Both the position numbers and the translations under genes were made by a program. From an uncultured Clostridia bacterium (GTDB lineage Bacteria; Bacillota; Clostridia; Christensenellales; Borkfalkiaceae): a stretch of DNA of 64,000 nt. The stretch covers positions 1 through 64,000 of the forward strand of contig CAKQKI010000005.1 in assembly GCA_934248055.1 (NCBI GenBank). The letters run 5' to 3'. The notes under the pieces were generated by a model. The model did not search any database. It was given only the letters and a program-made list of their open reading frames with translations, and had not been told where the DNA came from. The stretch's first letter is position 1. Each line of letters opens with the position of its first letter. Shown piece after piece: positions 16,543 through 25,089 of the stretch.

Positions 16543-17394
16543 TTACCCCTTAAGTCCGCCTGCGACGGTATTTTCCATTATAGTTTTCTGAAACATCGTG
16601 AAAATGATGAGAACGGGTATCGTGCTTAACAGAATGCCCGCAAATAATACGGGATAGTCGTAAGTAAATTGTATGTCTTTTTCAAAATAGTATATCCCGT
16701 AAGCAAGAGTGGGAGTATTCTCAAGATACAAAAACGGAGTAAGATAATCGTTCCATAAACTTATCGCCGTAGTTATTCCCACGGCTATAAGCGCGGGTTT
16801 TGCCTGTGGCGTCATAATATGAATAAAAATCTGAAAATCGGTTGCTCCGTCCACAAGCCCCGCTTCGGCGTAACTCCAGGATATTCCGCTTACAAATCCG
16901 TGCAGAATTATAAAATTCATTCCGAACCCGCCGCCGTAAAGCAAAGATATAGCCACGGGATTGTCTTTCATATTGAGATCGGTAACCAGCCTGTACATTG
17001 CGGGCATCGACCCCACTATCGGAATAACCATAATAAATATTGCCATTCCGTAAAGAAATTTTTGCAACGCGAACTTATATTTTGCGATTACGTACGCCGT
17101 AATATAAGACGAAGCCACCGACATAAGCGTGCCGAAAAAGGTAAACGAAAGGCTTGTAAAAAACATATCCGTAAAGGTAGAGTCGTAAACCTTGAATTGT
17201 CTGAATGCTTTTGCGAAATTCACAAGACTGAAAGATTTAGGAAAAGACAACGAGTCGGCAAGATATTCTTCTTTAGACTTAATCGCGCATAAAAACGCCC
17301 AGACGAACGGAAATAAAACGGTAAGGGAGTATATCGTAAAAAATATGGATATGGCTCCGTATAACATTTTCGTTTTATACGGTTTTTTTATCAT
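16543..17394 (-). CDS. Carbohydrate ABC transporter permease (MalG/LacG class)
   Basis: This 283-residue membrane protein has six predicted helices. The CUT1 EAA loop is visible as EAGLVDGATDFQIFIHIMTP near residue 183-202. It should pair with the permease at 17409 and the binding lipoprotein at 18867 to import an oligosaccharide. No ATPase gene is in the locus, as is common in Firmicutes that share a single MsmK-type ATPase. It is flanked by very short gaps, so it is part of one operon. Confidence 0.9.
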   Translation of the reverse strand: MIKKPYKTKMLYGAISIFFTIYSLTVLFPFVWAFLCAIKSKEEYLADSLSFPKSFSLVNFAKAFRQFKVYDSTFTDMFFTSLSFTFFGTLMSVASSYITAYVIAKYKFALQKFLYGMAIFIMVIPIVGSMPAMYRLVTDLNMKDNPVAISLLYGGGFGMNFIILHGFVSGISWSYAEAGLVDGATDFQIFIHIMTPQAKPALIAVGITTAISLWNDYLTPFLYLENTPTLAYGIYYFEKDIQFTYDYPVLFAGILLSTIPVLIIFTMFQKTIMENTVAGGLKG

Positions 17395-17408
17395 ACGTTA
17401 TTTCCCCC

Positions 17409-18860
17409 TTAAAATTCGATATTTTCAGCTAACGATAAAAGCACTTTTCTGACGATAAGAACGACGGGCAATCCTACTGCGGTAAACACCAGACCTACCG
17501 CGGACGCGTACGACAACGCGTTTTCGCTGCCGCCTTTAACCTTATAATAAATGAAAGACGCGATGGTATTCGTGTTGTTCAGACCGTTGGTAAGAAGAAT
17601 GACGGGACCTATAACCGTAAACAGATTTGCAGCCGACAACGTTACGAGCGTCGATATCGTTCCGTAAGATAAAGGCAAAACTATATCCGCCATTTCGCGA
17701 AAAGTCCCCGCTCCGTCGATTTTTGCGGATTCAAAAAGTTCTTTCGGAATGCGCCCCATCGCCGACGACAGTAAAACTATGTTGTAACCGAAGCCCGACC
17801 ATACAGTGTAAAACAAAATCGTTTTCATCGCGTATTTCGAAACGCCGAGAAAATCTTTCGGAACGATATTGAGCGCTTTTTCTATCACCGATAACGGCCC
17901 TTTGGGCGAAACTATATATCTGAACAACATAGTAAGCGAAACCGCGGATATGATTGACGGGAGATAAAAAATAACTCTGAAAGCCGCCGAACCCGGCACT
18001 TTTTTATAAAGAAAATATGAAAACACGAAACTGAGCGGTAATGTTATAAAAACGCTTACGGGGAAAAACGAAACCGAGTTTTTGATAAGTTTTAACATAA
18101 CTCCGCTCGTCGCTCTCAACTCTATGAAAAATCTTCTGAAATTTTCAAGCGTGTAAATGATTTCGCCGTCCTGTTCGAGCCTGAACGCCATAAGTATCGA
18201 CTGAAAGTTGACGTATACCCAGAATAACGCGAACTGCGCCAACGGGAAAAGCAACATCAAAAACACGAAACGCAACTCTTTTTTGCGTCTTGCCGCCATA
18301 TTTTCCCGATGTTTTTCGGAAAAAATACAAACGTAGCGCGTAAAATAATCGGAAACGGATATTTTAACGCCGTAAAAAAAGTTTTTTATCGCCGAAACAA
18401 GCGCGCTGCTTTCTTTTTCTTTTTCGGATTTTTCACGTCTTACAGCGCGTCGACGCGCGCTTTTTTTAAAAAACAACCGTTTTATGCCGTAACCTATGAG
18501 ATAAAACAGCGAGTATACGCCCGAAAGAACTAACAGAACGGCAAGCATGGGAAGAAAACCGACAAACAGTATCGCGGCGATTATTTTTATAAAAATTTCC
18601 GACGCAACCGATTTTTTCCCTTCCGCTTTCTCCTTTTTTTGCAAGTCGTTTTCATTTTTACGGAATAAAAATCGGAAAAACCTTTTTATCCCCGAAAAAA
18701 CGCCCCTGAAAAACAGGTTAACGCCTTTCGCGCATTTTTCAACGATGAAAACGACGCCGTCTACTACTTTTCCAAGACTCCAGAGCAGCACGTATACGGG
18801 AACGAGAACAACCTGCGATATTCTTATTAAAATCAGACTGAAAGTATTTTTAGATTCCAT
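17409..18860 (-). CDS. Carbohydrate ABC transporter permease (MalF/UgpA class) with long N-terminal extension
   Basis: This 483-residue protein; the family usually has about 290-320. Residues about 215-483 form the standard six-helix permease with the EAA loop ESAKIDGAGTFREMADIVLP (about 385-404). The first ~200 residues add at least two hydrophobic segments (about 8-37 and 88-125) and long Lys/Arg-rich stretches (KSARRRAVRREKSEKEKE). This may be an extra membrane-docking or ATPase-contacting domain. Reading frame and codon use are continuous, so it is not an obvious fusion artefact. Partners are the genes at 16543 and 18867. Confidence 0.85.
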   Translation of the reverse strand: MESKNTFSLILIRISQVVLVPVYVLLWSLGKVVDGVVFIVEKCAKGVNLFFRGVFSGIKRFFRFLFRKNENDLQKKEKAEGKKSVASEIFIKIIAAILFVGFLPMLAVLLVLSGVYSLFYLIGYGIKRLFFKKSARRRAVRREKSEKEKESSALVSAIKNFFYGVKISVSDYFTRYVCIFSEKHRENMAARRKKELRFVFLMLLFPLAQFALFWVYVNFQSILMAFRLEQDGEIIYTLENFRRFFIELRATSGVMLKLIKNSVSFFPVSVFITLPLSFVFSYFLYKKVPGSAAFRVIFYLPSIISAVSLTMLFRYIVSPKGPLSVIEKALNIVPKDFLGVSKYAMKTILFYTVWSGFGYNIVLLSSAMGRIPKELFESAKIDGAGTFREMADIVLPLSYGTISTLVTLSAANLFTVIGPVILLTNGLNNTNTIASFIYYKVKGGSENALSYASAVGLVFTAVGLPVVLIVRKVLLSLAENIEF

Positions 18861-18866
18861 TTTACG

Positions 18867-20417
18867 TTATTTTATTTTTACAATTCCGGCTGCCATAAGC
18901 CAGCTCGACCACATTGCCTGAGCGTTTTCGGCTTCCTGATTGTAAATCTGTTCGGGGGTAATATTCCCTTCCGGAATAACGTCTTCCGGCACGTTAACCA
19001 TATAGTTTGCCGCGCCTGCCTTATATCTTATAGGCGACGTTTCATAGTAAGTTATATATTTGCCGTTTTTGGCAAATTTTATTTTTTCCTTGCGGAATTC
19101 GTTGAGAGAAAGTTTTTCTATCTCTTCGTCTGAATAATTTTGCTTGAAAGGAGACGGGCTTCCCGCGTACTGTAAAAATATATCGCTGCCCCTGTCGCTG
19201 ACGAGAAGTTTCAAAAAGTCTATTGCAAGTTCGCGCGCGTTCGAATAAGACGGCATCAGCGCGAGATGCTGATAACCTAACGAATACGCGTAATTGCCCG
19301 CTTCGAGATAACGCTGATACAAAACGCTTTTTTCAAGTCCCGTTTCATCGTCTATACCGCTCTGATCTTTATATTTTGCCCAACTTGCAACAACGTCAAG
19401 CAACGGGGTTTTTAAATATCCTATTTCGGTCTTCGGCTTCCCTTCTATACCCTGACAGTAAAAATCGCTGCCCGACATTTCGCGCTCTATCCAGTCGCCG
19501 CTCGGAACTATCGCCGCTCTGCCCATAAGCATATCCGCCTGAGCGTCGGAATGCGCATTTGTGGAAGAAGCGGGCATAATATAATCGGAATTGCCGAGAA
19601 TGCGTTTAAGCGCTTTTAAACTTTCCAGCCTGCCCTGCTGTTTATAAACCTGCCAACCGTTGGCATAGTCGTAAGTTCCGTCGCTTTTCAGCAAGCCGCC
19701 CTGCCAGAACGCCTTATAATTTTCAAGACCTTCGTACTGACAGGTCCACGTATTATAAACGTAACTCCAGTACGACGAACCCGAATACCCCGGATAGACT
19801 ATGGGGTACACGCCGTGTTTTCCGCTTTTACGTTCGGAATTTACCTGCTTGCAAAAATCTTCGAGTTCGGAAACAGTTTCGGGAATTTTCCAGCCGTAAT
19901 AATCGAATAAGGTTTTATTATACATAAAACCGCAAGGACCGCTTGCCCACGGAACGGCGTAATATCTGCCTTTCATAGTAACGTAGTCGGTAAATTCGGC
20001 GTTGAGTTTATCTTTTATTTTTACGCCTTTCTCGTCTACGCTTTCATAAATTTCGGTAAGATCTTCTATACAGCATTTATATCCTTTTACCGCTCTTGCC
20101 CCTTTATCCACAAGACCGCGGAAATCGCTGTAAGAAGTTATAAACAAATCGACGTCGTTTCTCGAAGGTCCTGCAAGAATCTTGTTTTCAACGGTAAGTT
20201 GCATAGTGCGCGACGATTTGATATCGACCGTTTTGCCGGGATGCTCCTTTTCGAAAATTTCTTTTAATTTATAACAGAATTCCGTTCCGTAACCTGCGTC
20301 GAGAAGATCTATTTTCAATACGTCGGACTGTTTTTGATTTATTTTATTTTTATTACACGCACCTGCCGACAATACGACGCAAGCGCAAATTACAAACGAA
20401 ATGATTTTTTTAAGCAT
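18867..20417 (-). CDS. Extracellular sugar-binding lipoprotein of an ABC importer
   Basis: This 516-residue protein has a lipobox LSAGAC (Cys21), and the fold pattern of a CUT1 family-1 solute-binding protein: a VDLFITSYSDFRG region, PWASGPCGFMYNKTLFDYYGWK and a C-terminal WSSWLMAAG. It lies 6 bp upstream of the MalF-type permease. The promoter at 20468 and the inverted repeat at 20482-20502 precede it, so transport genes may be induced separately from the big lipoprotein at 20553. The ligand is unknown; a host- or plant-derived oligosaccharide is the likely class given the GH78/GH123-like enzymes. Confidence 0.88.
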   Translation of the reverse strand: MLKKIISFVICACVVLSAGACNKNKINQKQSDVLKIDLLDAGYGTEFCYKLKEIFEKEHPGKTVDIKSSRTMQLTVENKILAGPSRNDVDLFITSYSDFRGLVDKGARAVKGYKCCIEDLTEIYESVDEKGVKIKDKLNAEFTDYVTMKGRYYAVPWASGPCGFMYNKTLFDYYGWKIPETVSELEDFCKQVNSERKSGKHGVYPIVYPGYSGSSYWSYVYNTWTCQYEGLENYKAFWQGGLLKSDGTYDYANGWQVYKQQGRLESLKALKRILGNSDYIMPASSTNAHSDAQADMLMGRAAIVPSGDWIEREMSGSDFYCQGIEGKPKTEIGYLKTPLLDVVASWAKYKDQSGIDDETGLEKSVLYQRYLEAGNYAYSLGYQHLALMPSYSNARELAIDFLKLLVSDRGSDIFLQYAGSPSPFKQNYSDEEIEKLSLNEFRKEKIKFAKNGKYITYYETSPIRYKAGAANYMVNVPEDVIPEGNITPEQIYNQEAENAQAMWSSWLMAAGIVKIK

Positions 20418-20467
20418 TTTTTCCTCAATTAAAGCGAATTGACTTTAATAAATATATCCGCTTTTCA

Positions 20468-20502
20468 ATTATATCATACCACGGCATGATTTACGCATGC
20501 CG
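20468..20502 (-). promoter_or_regulatory. Promoter -10 with overlapping 7-bp inverted repeat upstream of the binding-protein gene
   Basis: On the minus strand a -10 TATAAT lies at 20468-20473. CGGCATG (20482-20488) and CATGCCG (20496-20502), separated by 7 bp, form a perfect inverted repeat that covers the -35 position, whose sequence (GCGTAA) is poor. This suggests an activator-dependent or repressor-controlled promoter. Confidence 0.55.
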
Positions 20503-20552
20503 CAGTATTCGCCAAATGTTTTTATAGACGTAAAGTATAACCTTGATTTTTA

Positions 20553-23500
20553 TTACGCTTTCGCGTCGTAAACTATATCGTCAAAATATATCTCCGCGGG
20601 GCTACCTACCCAGAACTGCACCGCCCATACGCTTTTAAGACTGTTTTCGGTTAAGCCGGATTCCGCTAAATTAACGCTGAACTGCCACCACGTTTTAGGC
20701 GGTATAGATTTATAAACGTTTGGCTGAGTCGTCGTGTTATCCGAACATATTACTTTGAATATGCTCATTCCGAGCGCCGTTTCGCTATGATTGTACACCC
20801 AGAACGAAAGCGTTCCTATTCCCGAAAAATCTTTATTTCCCGTTACCGCTTCAGGCACGAAATTTATATTCGATCCCGATTTAAAATTCGCTTTCAACGA
20901 GTACGCTCCGCTGCGCACGCCGTCTGCGTTTTTCGACGTGTCGTTGCGGCTGAATTCGCAATTTCCGTTTTCCGCGTTGAGTTTATCGAGCGCGCATTCC
21001 GCTTCCGTTTCGAAACTGTTTTTTACGTCAGCGGGTACTTCGCCTTTCGAAGCGGGCTTTTGGGGTCTTGCGTCGTAAACTATATCGTCAAAATATATCT
21101 CCGCGGGATTACCTACCCAGAACTGCACCGCCCATACTCTTTTAAGACTGTTTTCGGTTAAGTCGGATTCTGCTAAATTTACGCTGAACTGCCACCACGT
21201 TTTTGCGGGAATAGATTTATACGTTTCGGGACTCATCGTCGTGTTATCCGAACATATTACTTTGAATATGCTCATTCCGAGCGCCGCTTCGCTATGATTG
21301 TACACCCAGAACGAAAGCGTTCCTATTCCCGAAAAATCTTTATTTCCCGTTACCGCTTCAGGCACGAAATTTATATTCGATCCCGATTTAAAATTCGCTT
21401 TCAACGAGTACGCTCCGCTGCGCACGCCGTCTGCGTTTTTCGACGTGTCGTTGCGGCTGAATTCGCAATTTCCGTTTTCCGCGTTGAGTTTATCGAGCGC
21501 GCATTCCGCTTCCGTTTCGAAACTGTTCTTTACCTCAGCGGGTACTTCGCCTTTCGATTCGGGCGCAACGGTTACGGTTGTCGTTGCCGTTACGCTATGC
21601 TTTCCGTTATCCGCCGTATAAACTATTTTGTACTCGCCTGTCTTTTCGACCGTGAATTTTTTGTCGTTCACGGTTACTTGCGCGCCTTCGGGATCCGTTA
21701 CTTCAACGGTCAGCGTCGCGCCCTGGGAAATTTCAGGGTTTTCAATCGTTATTATATCCCCCGGCTTTGCGCTTTTTTCTTTCTCTACCGCGCCCATGGT
21801 TACGTAATCCGCTCTGCTGTCGTAAACTATATCGTCAAAATATATCTCGGCGGGGCTACCTACCCAGAACTGCACCGCCCATACGCTTTTAAGACTGTTT
21901 TCGGTTAAGCCGGATTCCGCTAAATTAACGCTGAACTGCCACCACGTTTTAGGCGGTATAGATTTATAAACGTTTGGCTGAGTCGTCGTGTTATCCGAAC
22001 ATATTACTTTGAATATGCTCATTCCGAGCGCCGTTTCGCTATGATTGTACACCCAGAACGAAAGCGTTCCTATTCCCGAAAAATCTTTATTTCCCGTTAC
22101 CGCTTCAGGCACGAAATTTATATTCGATCCCGATTTAAAATTCGCTTTCAACGAGTACGCTCCGCTGCGCACGCCGTCTGCGTTTTTCGACGTGTCGTTG
22201 CGGCTGAATTCGCAATTTCCGTTTTCCGCGTTGAGTTTATCGAGCGCGCATTCCGCTTCCGTTTCGAAACTGTTCTTTACCTCAGCGGGTACTTCGCCTT
22301 TCGATTCGGGCGCAACGGTTACGGTTGTCGTTGCCGTTACGCTATGCTTTCCGTTATCCGCCGTATAAACTATTTTGTACTCGCCTGTCTTTTCGACCGT
22401 GAATTTTTTGTCGTTCACGGTTACTTGCGCGCCTTCGGGATCCGTTACTTCAACGGTCAGCGTCGCGCCCTGGGAAATTTCAGGGTTTTCAATCGTTATT
22501 ATATCCCCCGGCTTTGCGCTTTTTTCTTTCTCTACCGCGCCCATGGTTACGTAATCCGCTCTGCTGTCGTAAGCTATATCGTCAAAATATATCTCCGCGG
22601 CGCCGGCAAACCAGAACTGCACCGCCCATACTTTTTTAAGGCTGTTTTCGGTTAAGTCGGATTCCATTAAATTAACTCTGAACTGCCACCACGTTTTTTC
22701 GGGAATAAGTTTATAAACGTTTGGCTGAATCGTCGTATTATCTTTACATATTACTTTGAATATGCTCATTCCGAGCGCCGTTTCGTTGGAATTATAAACC
22801 CAGAACGAAAGCGTTCCTATATCCGAAAAATCTATTCCGCCCGTTATAGCCTGCGCTATAAAGTTCACCGTTCCTTCGCCTTTTACTTCGGCTTTCAACG
22901 AATACGCTCCGCTGCGCACGCCGTTTTCAAACATTTCGGTGTCGTTGCGCGAAAAATCACATTTGTCGTTTTCCGCGTTGAGTTTATCGAGCGCGCACTC
23001 CGCTTCCGTTTCGAAACTGTTCTTTACGTCAGCGGGTACTTCGCATACGGGATCGGGATTTTTATAAACCGTAATATACTGCGTTTCGGTAGTCTTTTTA
23101 CCCATAACGTCGGTTGCGGAATAGGTAATCGTGTAAACGCCTTTTAATTCGGGAGTAAATTTTCCGTCTGTAACCGTAACGATATTCCCGGAAGGATCTT
23201 TTACTTCCGTTTCGGGTTTTATAACGTTTCCGATAGCGTCCGTCGCCGTTGCAACGGCAATAACAACTTCCGTTCCGAGCAGCACTCTTTCTTCGTTCTT
23301 GCCGACTTTGAGTTCGGGCAAAATATCGTTCGCAACGACCGTCACGTTAACGATTTTTTCGTCGCTGAGTTTTCCGAGCGTTATCGTATACGCTATACGG
23401 TAATTGCCGGTAGTGGCGGGAGTAAAACGCTTTTCATTCACTTCCACTACCGCACCCGACGGATCGGTAACGGCAACCGAAAGCGTTGCGCCGTCGGTAT

Positions 23501-23666
23501 AAGTTATATCCGGCACGACTACTTCCTGCGTAGCATAAACGCTGAAATCATTTACGTCGGATAAAAATTCTATCTTTTTTACAGAAGGATTTTTTCTTAC
23601 GCAAGCGACGAACAACGTTGTGACTGCCGTTATAACCGCTAACAATAAAACAGATACCTTTTTCAT
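20553..23666 (-). CDS. Large modular lipoprotein with repeated jelly-roll and Ig-like domains
   Basis: This 1037-residue protein has a lipobox LFVAC (Cys22). Two Ig-like domains lie at about 34-205. Four carbohydrate-binding-like jelly rolls follow at about 207-370, 459-620, 707-868 and 875-1037, each with SFWVYN, KTWWQF and EIYFDDI.YD motifs. Ig-like spacers lie at about 375-455 and 625-703. No catalytic domain and no LPXTG or SLH anchor is seen. Copies 2 to 4 are nearly identical at DNA level. It is transcribed from its own promoter (23847) ahead of the importer genes. Capture of polysaccharide at the cell surface is the likely role, inferred from architecture and context. Confidence 0.75.
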   Translation of the reverse strand: MKKVSVLLLAVITAVTTLFVACVRKNPSVKKIEFLSDVNDFSVYATQEVVVPDITYTDGATLSVAVTDPSGAVVEVNEKRFTPATTGNYRIAYTITLGKLSDEKIVNVTVVANDILPELKVGKNEERVLLGTEVVIAVATATDAIGNVIKPETEVKDPSGNIVTVTDGKFTPELKGVYTITYSATDVMGKKTTETQYITVYKNPDPVCEVPADVKNSFETEAECALDKLNAENDKCDFSRNDTEMFENGVRSGAYSLKAEVKGEGTVNFIAQAITGGIDFSDIGTLSFWVYNSNETALGMSIFKVICKDNTTIQPNVYKLIPEKTWWQFRVNLMESDLTENSLKKVWAVQFWFAGAAEIYFDDIAYDSRADYVTMGAVEKEKSAKPGDIITIENPEISQGATLTVEVTDPEGAQVTVNDKKFTVEKTGEYKIVYTADNGKHSVTATTTVTVAPESKGEVPAEVKNSFETEAECALDKLNAENGNCEFSRNDTSKNADGVRSGAYSLKANFKSGSNINFVPEAVTGNKDFSGIGTLSFWVYNHSETALGMSIFKVICSDNTTTQPNVYKSIPPKTWWQFSVNLAESGLTENSLKSVWAVQFWVGSPAEIYFDDIVYDSRADYVTMGAVEKEKSAKPGDIITIENPEISQGATLTVEVTDPEGAQVTVNDKKFTVEKTGEYKIVYTADNGKHSVTATTTVTVAPESKGEVPAEVKNSFETEAECALDKLNAENGNCEFSRNDTSKNADGVRSGAYSLKANFKSGSNINFVPEAVTGNKDFSGIGTLSFWVYNHSEAALGMSIFKVICSDNTTMSPETYKSIPAKTWWQFSVNLAESDLTENSLKRVWAVQFWVGNPAEIYFDDIVYDARPQKPASKGEVPADVKNSFETEAECALDKLNAENGNCEFSRNDTSKNADGVRSGAYSLKANFKSGSNINFVPEAVTGNKDFSGIGTLSFWVYNHSETALGMSIFKVICSDNTTTQPNVYKSIPPKTWWQFSVNLAESGLTENSLKSVWAVQFWVGSPAEIYFDDIVYDAKA
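21071..22565. repeat. Two tandem, nearly identical 747-bp coding repeats
   Basis: Sequence from about 21071-21817 recurs at about 21818-22564 with few differences, giving one Ig-like plus jelly-roll unit each. A further jelly-roll copy lies at about 20560-21066 (offset 507 bp). The DNA identity is far higher than needed for protein similarity, which indicates recent duplication or gene conversion. Such repeats also risk assembly collapse. Confidence 0.85.
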
Positions 23667-23846
23667 ATATTTTTTTATGGCGTTTGATTATTTGAGCGAC
23701 AACTTTCTCCCTTTCGGCCGTATGCTGCATTGCCCGCCGCGCCATATCCTTTTCCCGTTAAACCTTGCAAAAACGCCGTTATTTTTTGTTGCGTAAATGC
23801 TATAGCTTTGAATTGTTTCGATTTTCGAAATAATTCACTCAGCAAT

Positions 23847-23875
23847 ATAATAACACACCGTTTACGGCTTGTCAA
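23847..23875 (-). promoter_or_regulatory. Promoter of the modular lipoprotein gene
   Basis: TTGACA (23870-23875), a 17-nt spacer and TATTAT (23847-23852) on the minus strand. Transcription should start near 23840, leaving a leader of about 170 nt before the ATG at 23666. The leader has GC-rich, structured-looking stretches but no riboswitch I can identify. Confidence 0.75.
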
Positions 23876-23920
23876 TACCTTTTTTTAAAAAAATTATTTT
23901 TAAGCTTGAAAAATTTTTAC

Positions 23921-23952
23921 AAAAAAAAGATTGCCTTTTTACAAAAGCAATC
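23921..23952 (-). terminator. Rho-independent terminator at the end of the capsule operon
   Basis: GATTGC (rc, 23947-23952) pairs with GCAATC (rc, 23929-23934) and is followed on the minus strand by eight T residues (23921-23928). It lies 30 bp after the stop of the last capsule gene at 23982. Confidence 0.85.
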
Positions 23953-23981
23953 CGAATTACATATTACGCCTGAATCGCGCG

Positions 23982-24383
23982 TTATAAGAGTTTGTTTTTT
24001 ATATCCGAAGAACAGATTCCCTGCGTTCTTTTCAGTCTGACGATTTTTTTATTGTTTTTTTCGCACCATTCTTCGACTACGCGGAATCTTTCGCCGACGT
24101 GGTCTTCGCCTAACGCTAAAATATCGAAATCGATATTTTCAAGAGTTTCGGGCGAAATAACGTTATAAGTAATTACCTTATCTACTATACGTATCGATTC
24201 TATTATTTCGACGCGTTCTGCGGTCGTATATAACATTTTCGCGTCCGGTTTGAATTTTAAAACGTATTCGTCGTTCTGCACGGCAACTATCAGATAGTCG
24301 GCGTGAGTTCTGCATTGTTTGAATAAACGCAGATGCCCGAGATGGAAAAAATCGTAAACTCCGAAAGTAAGTATTTTATTCAT
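23982..24383 (-). CDS. Cytidylyltransferase-like protein (TagD/GCT family)
   Basis: This 133-residue protein carries the nucleotidyltransferase signature GVYDFFHLGHLRLF near the N-terminus (HxGH) and a later ERVEIIESIRIVDKVI region. Members transfer CMP from CTP to a phosphorylated alcohol such as glycerol-3-phosphate. The C-terminal RTQGICSSDIKNKL stands in the place of the family's RTEGISTT motif and is divergent in it. The start at 24383 has GGAG upstream and overlaps the stop of the racemase gene by 8 bp; an upstream in-frame start lacks a ribosome site. It is the last gene of the operon. The substrate is uncertain. Confidence 0.8.
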   Translation of the reverse strand: MNKILTFGVYDFFHLGHLRLFKQCRTHADYLIVAVQNDEYVLKFKPDAKMLYTTAERVEIIESIRIVDKVITYNVISPETLENIDFDILALGEDHVGERFRVVEEWCEKNNKKIVRLKRTQGICSSDIKNKLL

Positions 24384-25077
24384 CGATATACTCCGCATAT
24401 AATTTTTCAAGCGCGATTCTTAAAGGATCGTAACAACGCGCTTTTATTTTATCACGATATTTATCGTATAAAACAGGAAGTTCCGTGCAACCGAGAATAC
24501 AGTCGCAACTGCCGTTTATAAGCGCGGAAAAAGTTTTTTGCACGGATTCGTCGTATTTATTTTGCTTGACCGCTTCGATGCAATATCTGAGCGCGGGATA
24601 TTCGCTCGTATCGGGAACCGCGCTTTTAACTCCGTTTCGTTTAAGCGCGTTCTGATATAAAGCGGAGTCTATCGTCGCTTCGGAGCCGAGTATATAAACC
24701 CGTTTCACGTTATCTTTCGCAACGCGATCTGCCGTTTCTTTCACGATATTTACCACTTTCGGCTCGAATTCGGGGTGCTTTTCGTAAACTTTTTCCAAAA
24801 ACAAATGCGACGTGTTGCACGCTAATATAATTCTGCTTGCCCCTGCGTTTATCAGGCTTTTTAAGGAATCGCTTATTTCGTTTACGAGTTCGTTTAATTT
24901 TTCTCCGTATAAAAACGCCCTGACCCGACTCGGCATCGTGCATCTGTTATCTATTATGATTCTCGGTCTGTCCCACTCTTTTTCGGCGCGGAAGACTTCC
25001 GCGTACCGATTGAATAAATTGATCGTCGCATACGTTCCCATTCCGCCGAGAACGCCTATTGTCAATTCGTTTTTCAC
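24376..25077 (-). CDS. Aspartate/glutamate racemase family protein
   Basis: This 233-residue cofactor-independent racemase family member starts ELTIGVLGGMGTYAT, the family opening motif. The two catalytic cysteines appear in ILACNTSH (about residue 84) and ILGCTELP (about 195). It would interconvert L- and D-forms of an acidic or related amino acid, giving a D-amino acid for decoration. Placement inside a polysaccharide operon next to two nucleotidyltransferases is unusual for peptidoglycan D-Glu supply, so a capsule-specific role is inferred. Confidence 0.85.
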   Translation of the reverse strand: MKNELTIGVLGGMGTYATINLFNRYAEVFRAEKEWDRPRIIIDNRCTMPSRVRAFLYGEKLNELVNEISDSLKSLINAGASRIILACNTSHLFLEKVYEKHPEFEPKVVNIVKETADRVAKDNVKRVYILGSEATIDSALYQNALKRNGVKSAVPDTSEYPALRYCIEAVKQNKYDESVQKTFSALINGSCDCILGCTELPVLYDKYRDKIKARCYDPLRIALEKLYAEYIDE

Positions 25078-25089
25078 CTATACCTCCGC

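Noticed and set aside
20787..22655. Long plus-strand open frames of about 200 codons repeated opposite the modular lipoprotein
   Set aside because: They are antisense shadows of the repeated coding sequence, caused by codon bias; no ribosome site or promoter, and composition unlike a real protein.
23667..23840. c-di-GMP-I (GEMM) riboswitch in the lipoprotein leader
   Set aside because: Only a CAAAGCTATAG stretch fits; the GGGCAAAC and the tetraloop-receptor parts of the motif are not in the right order.
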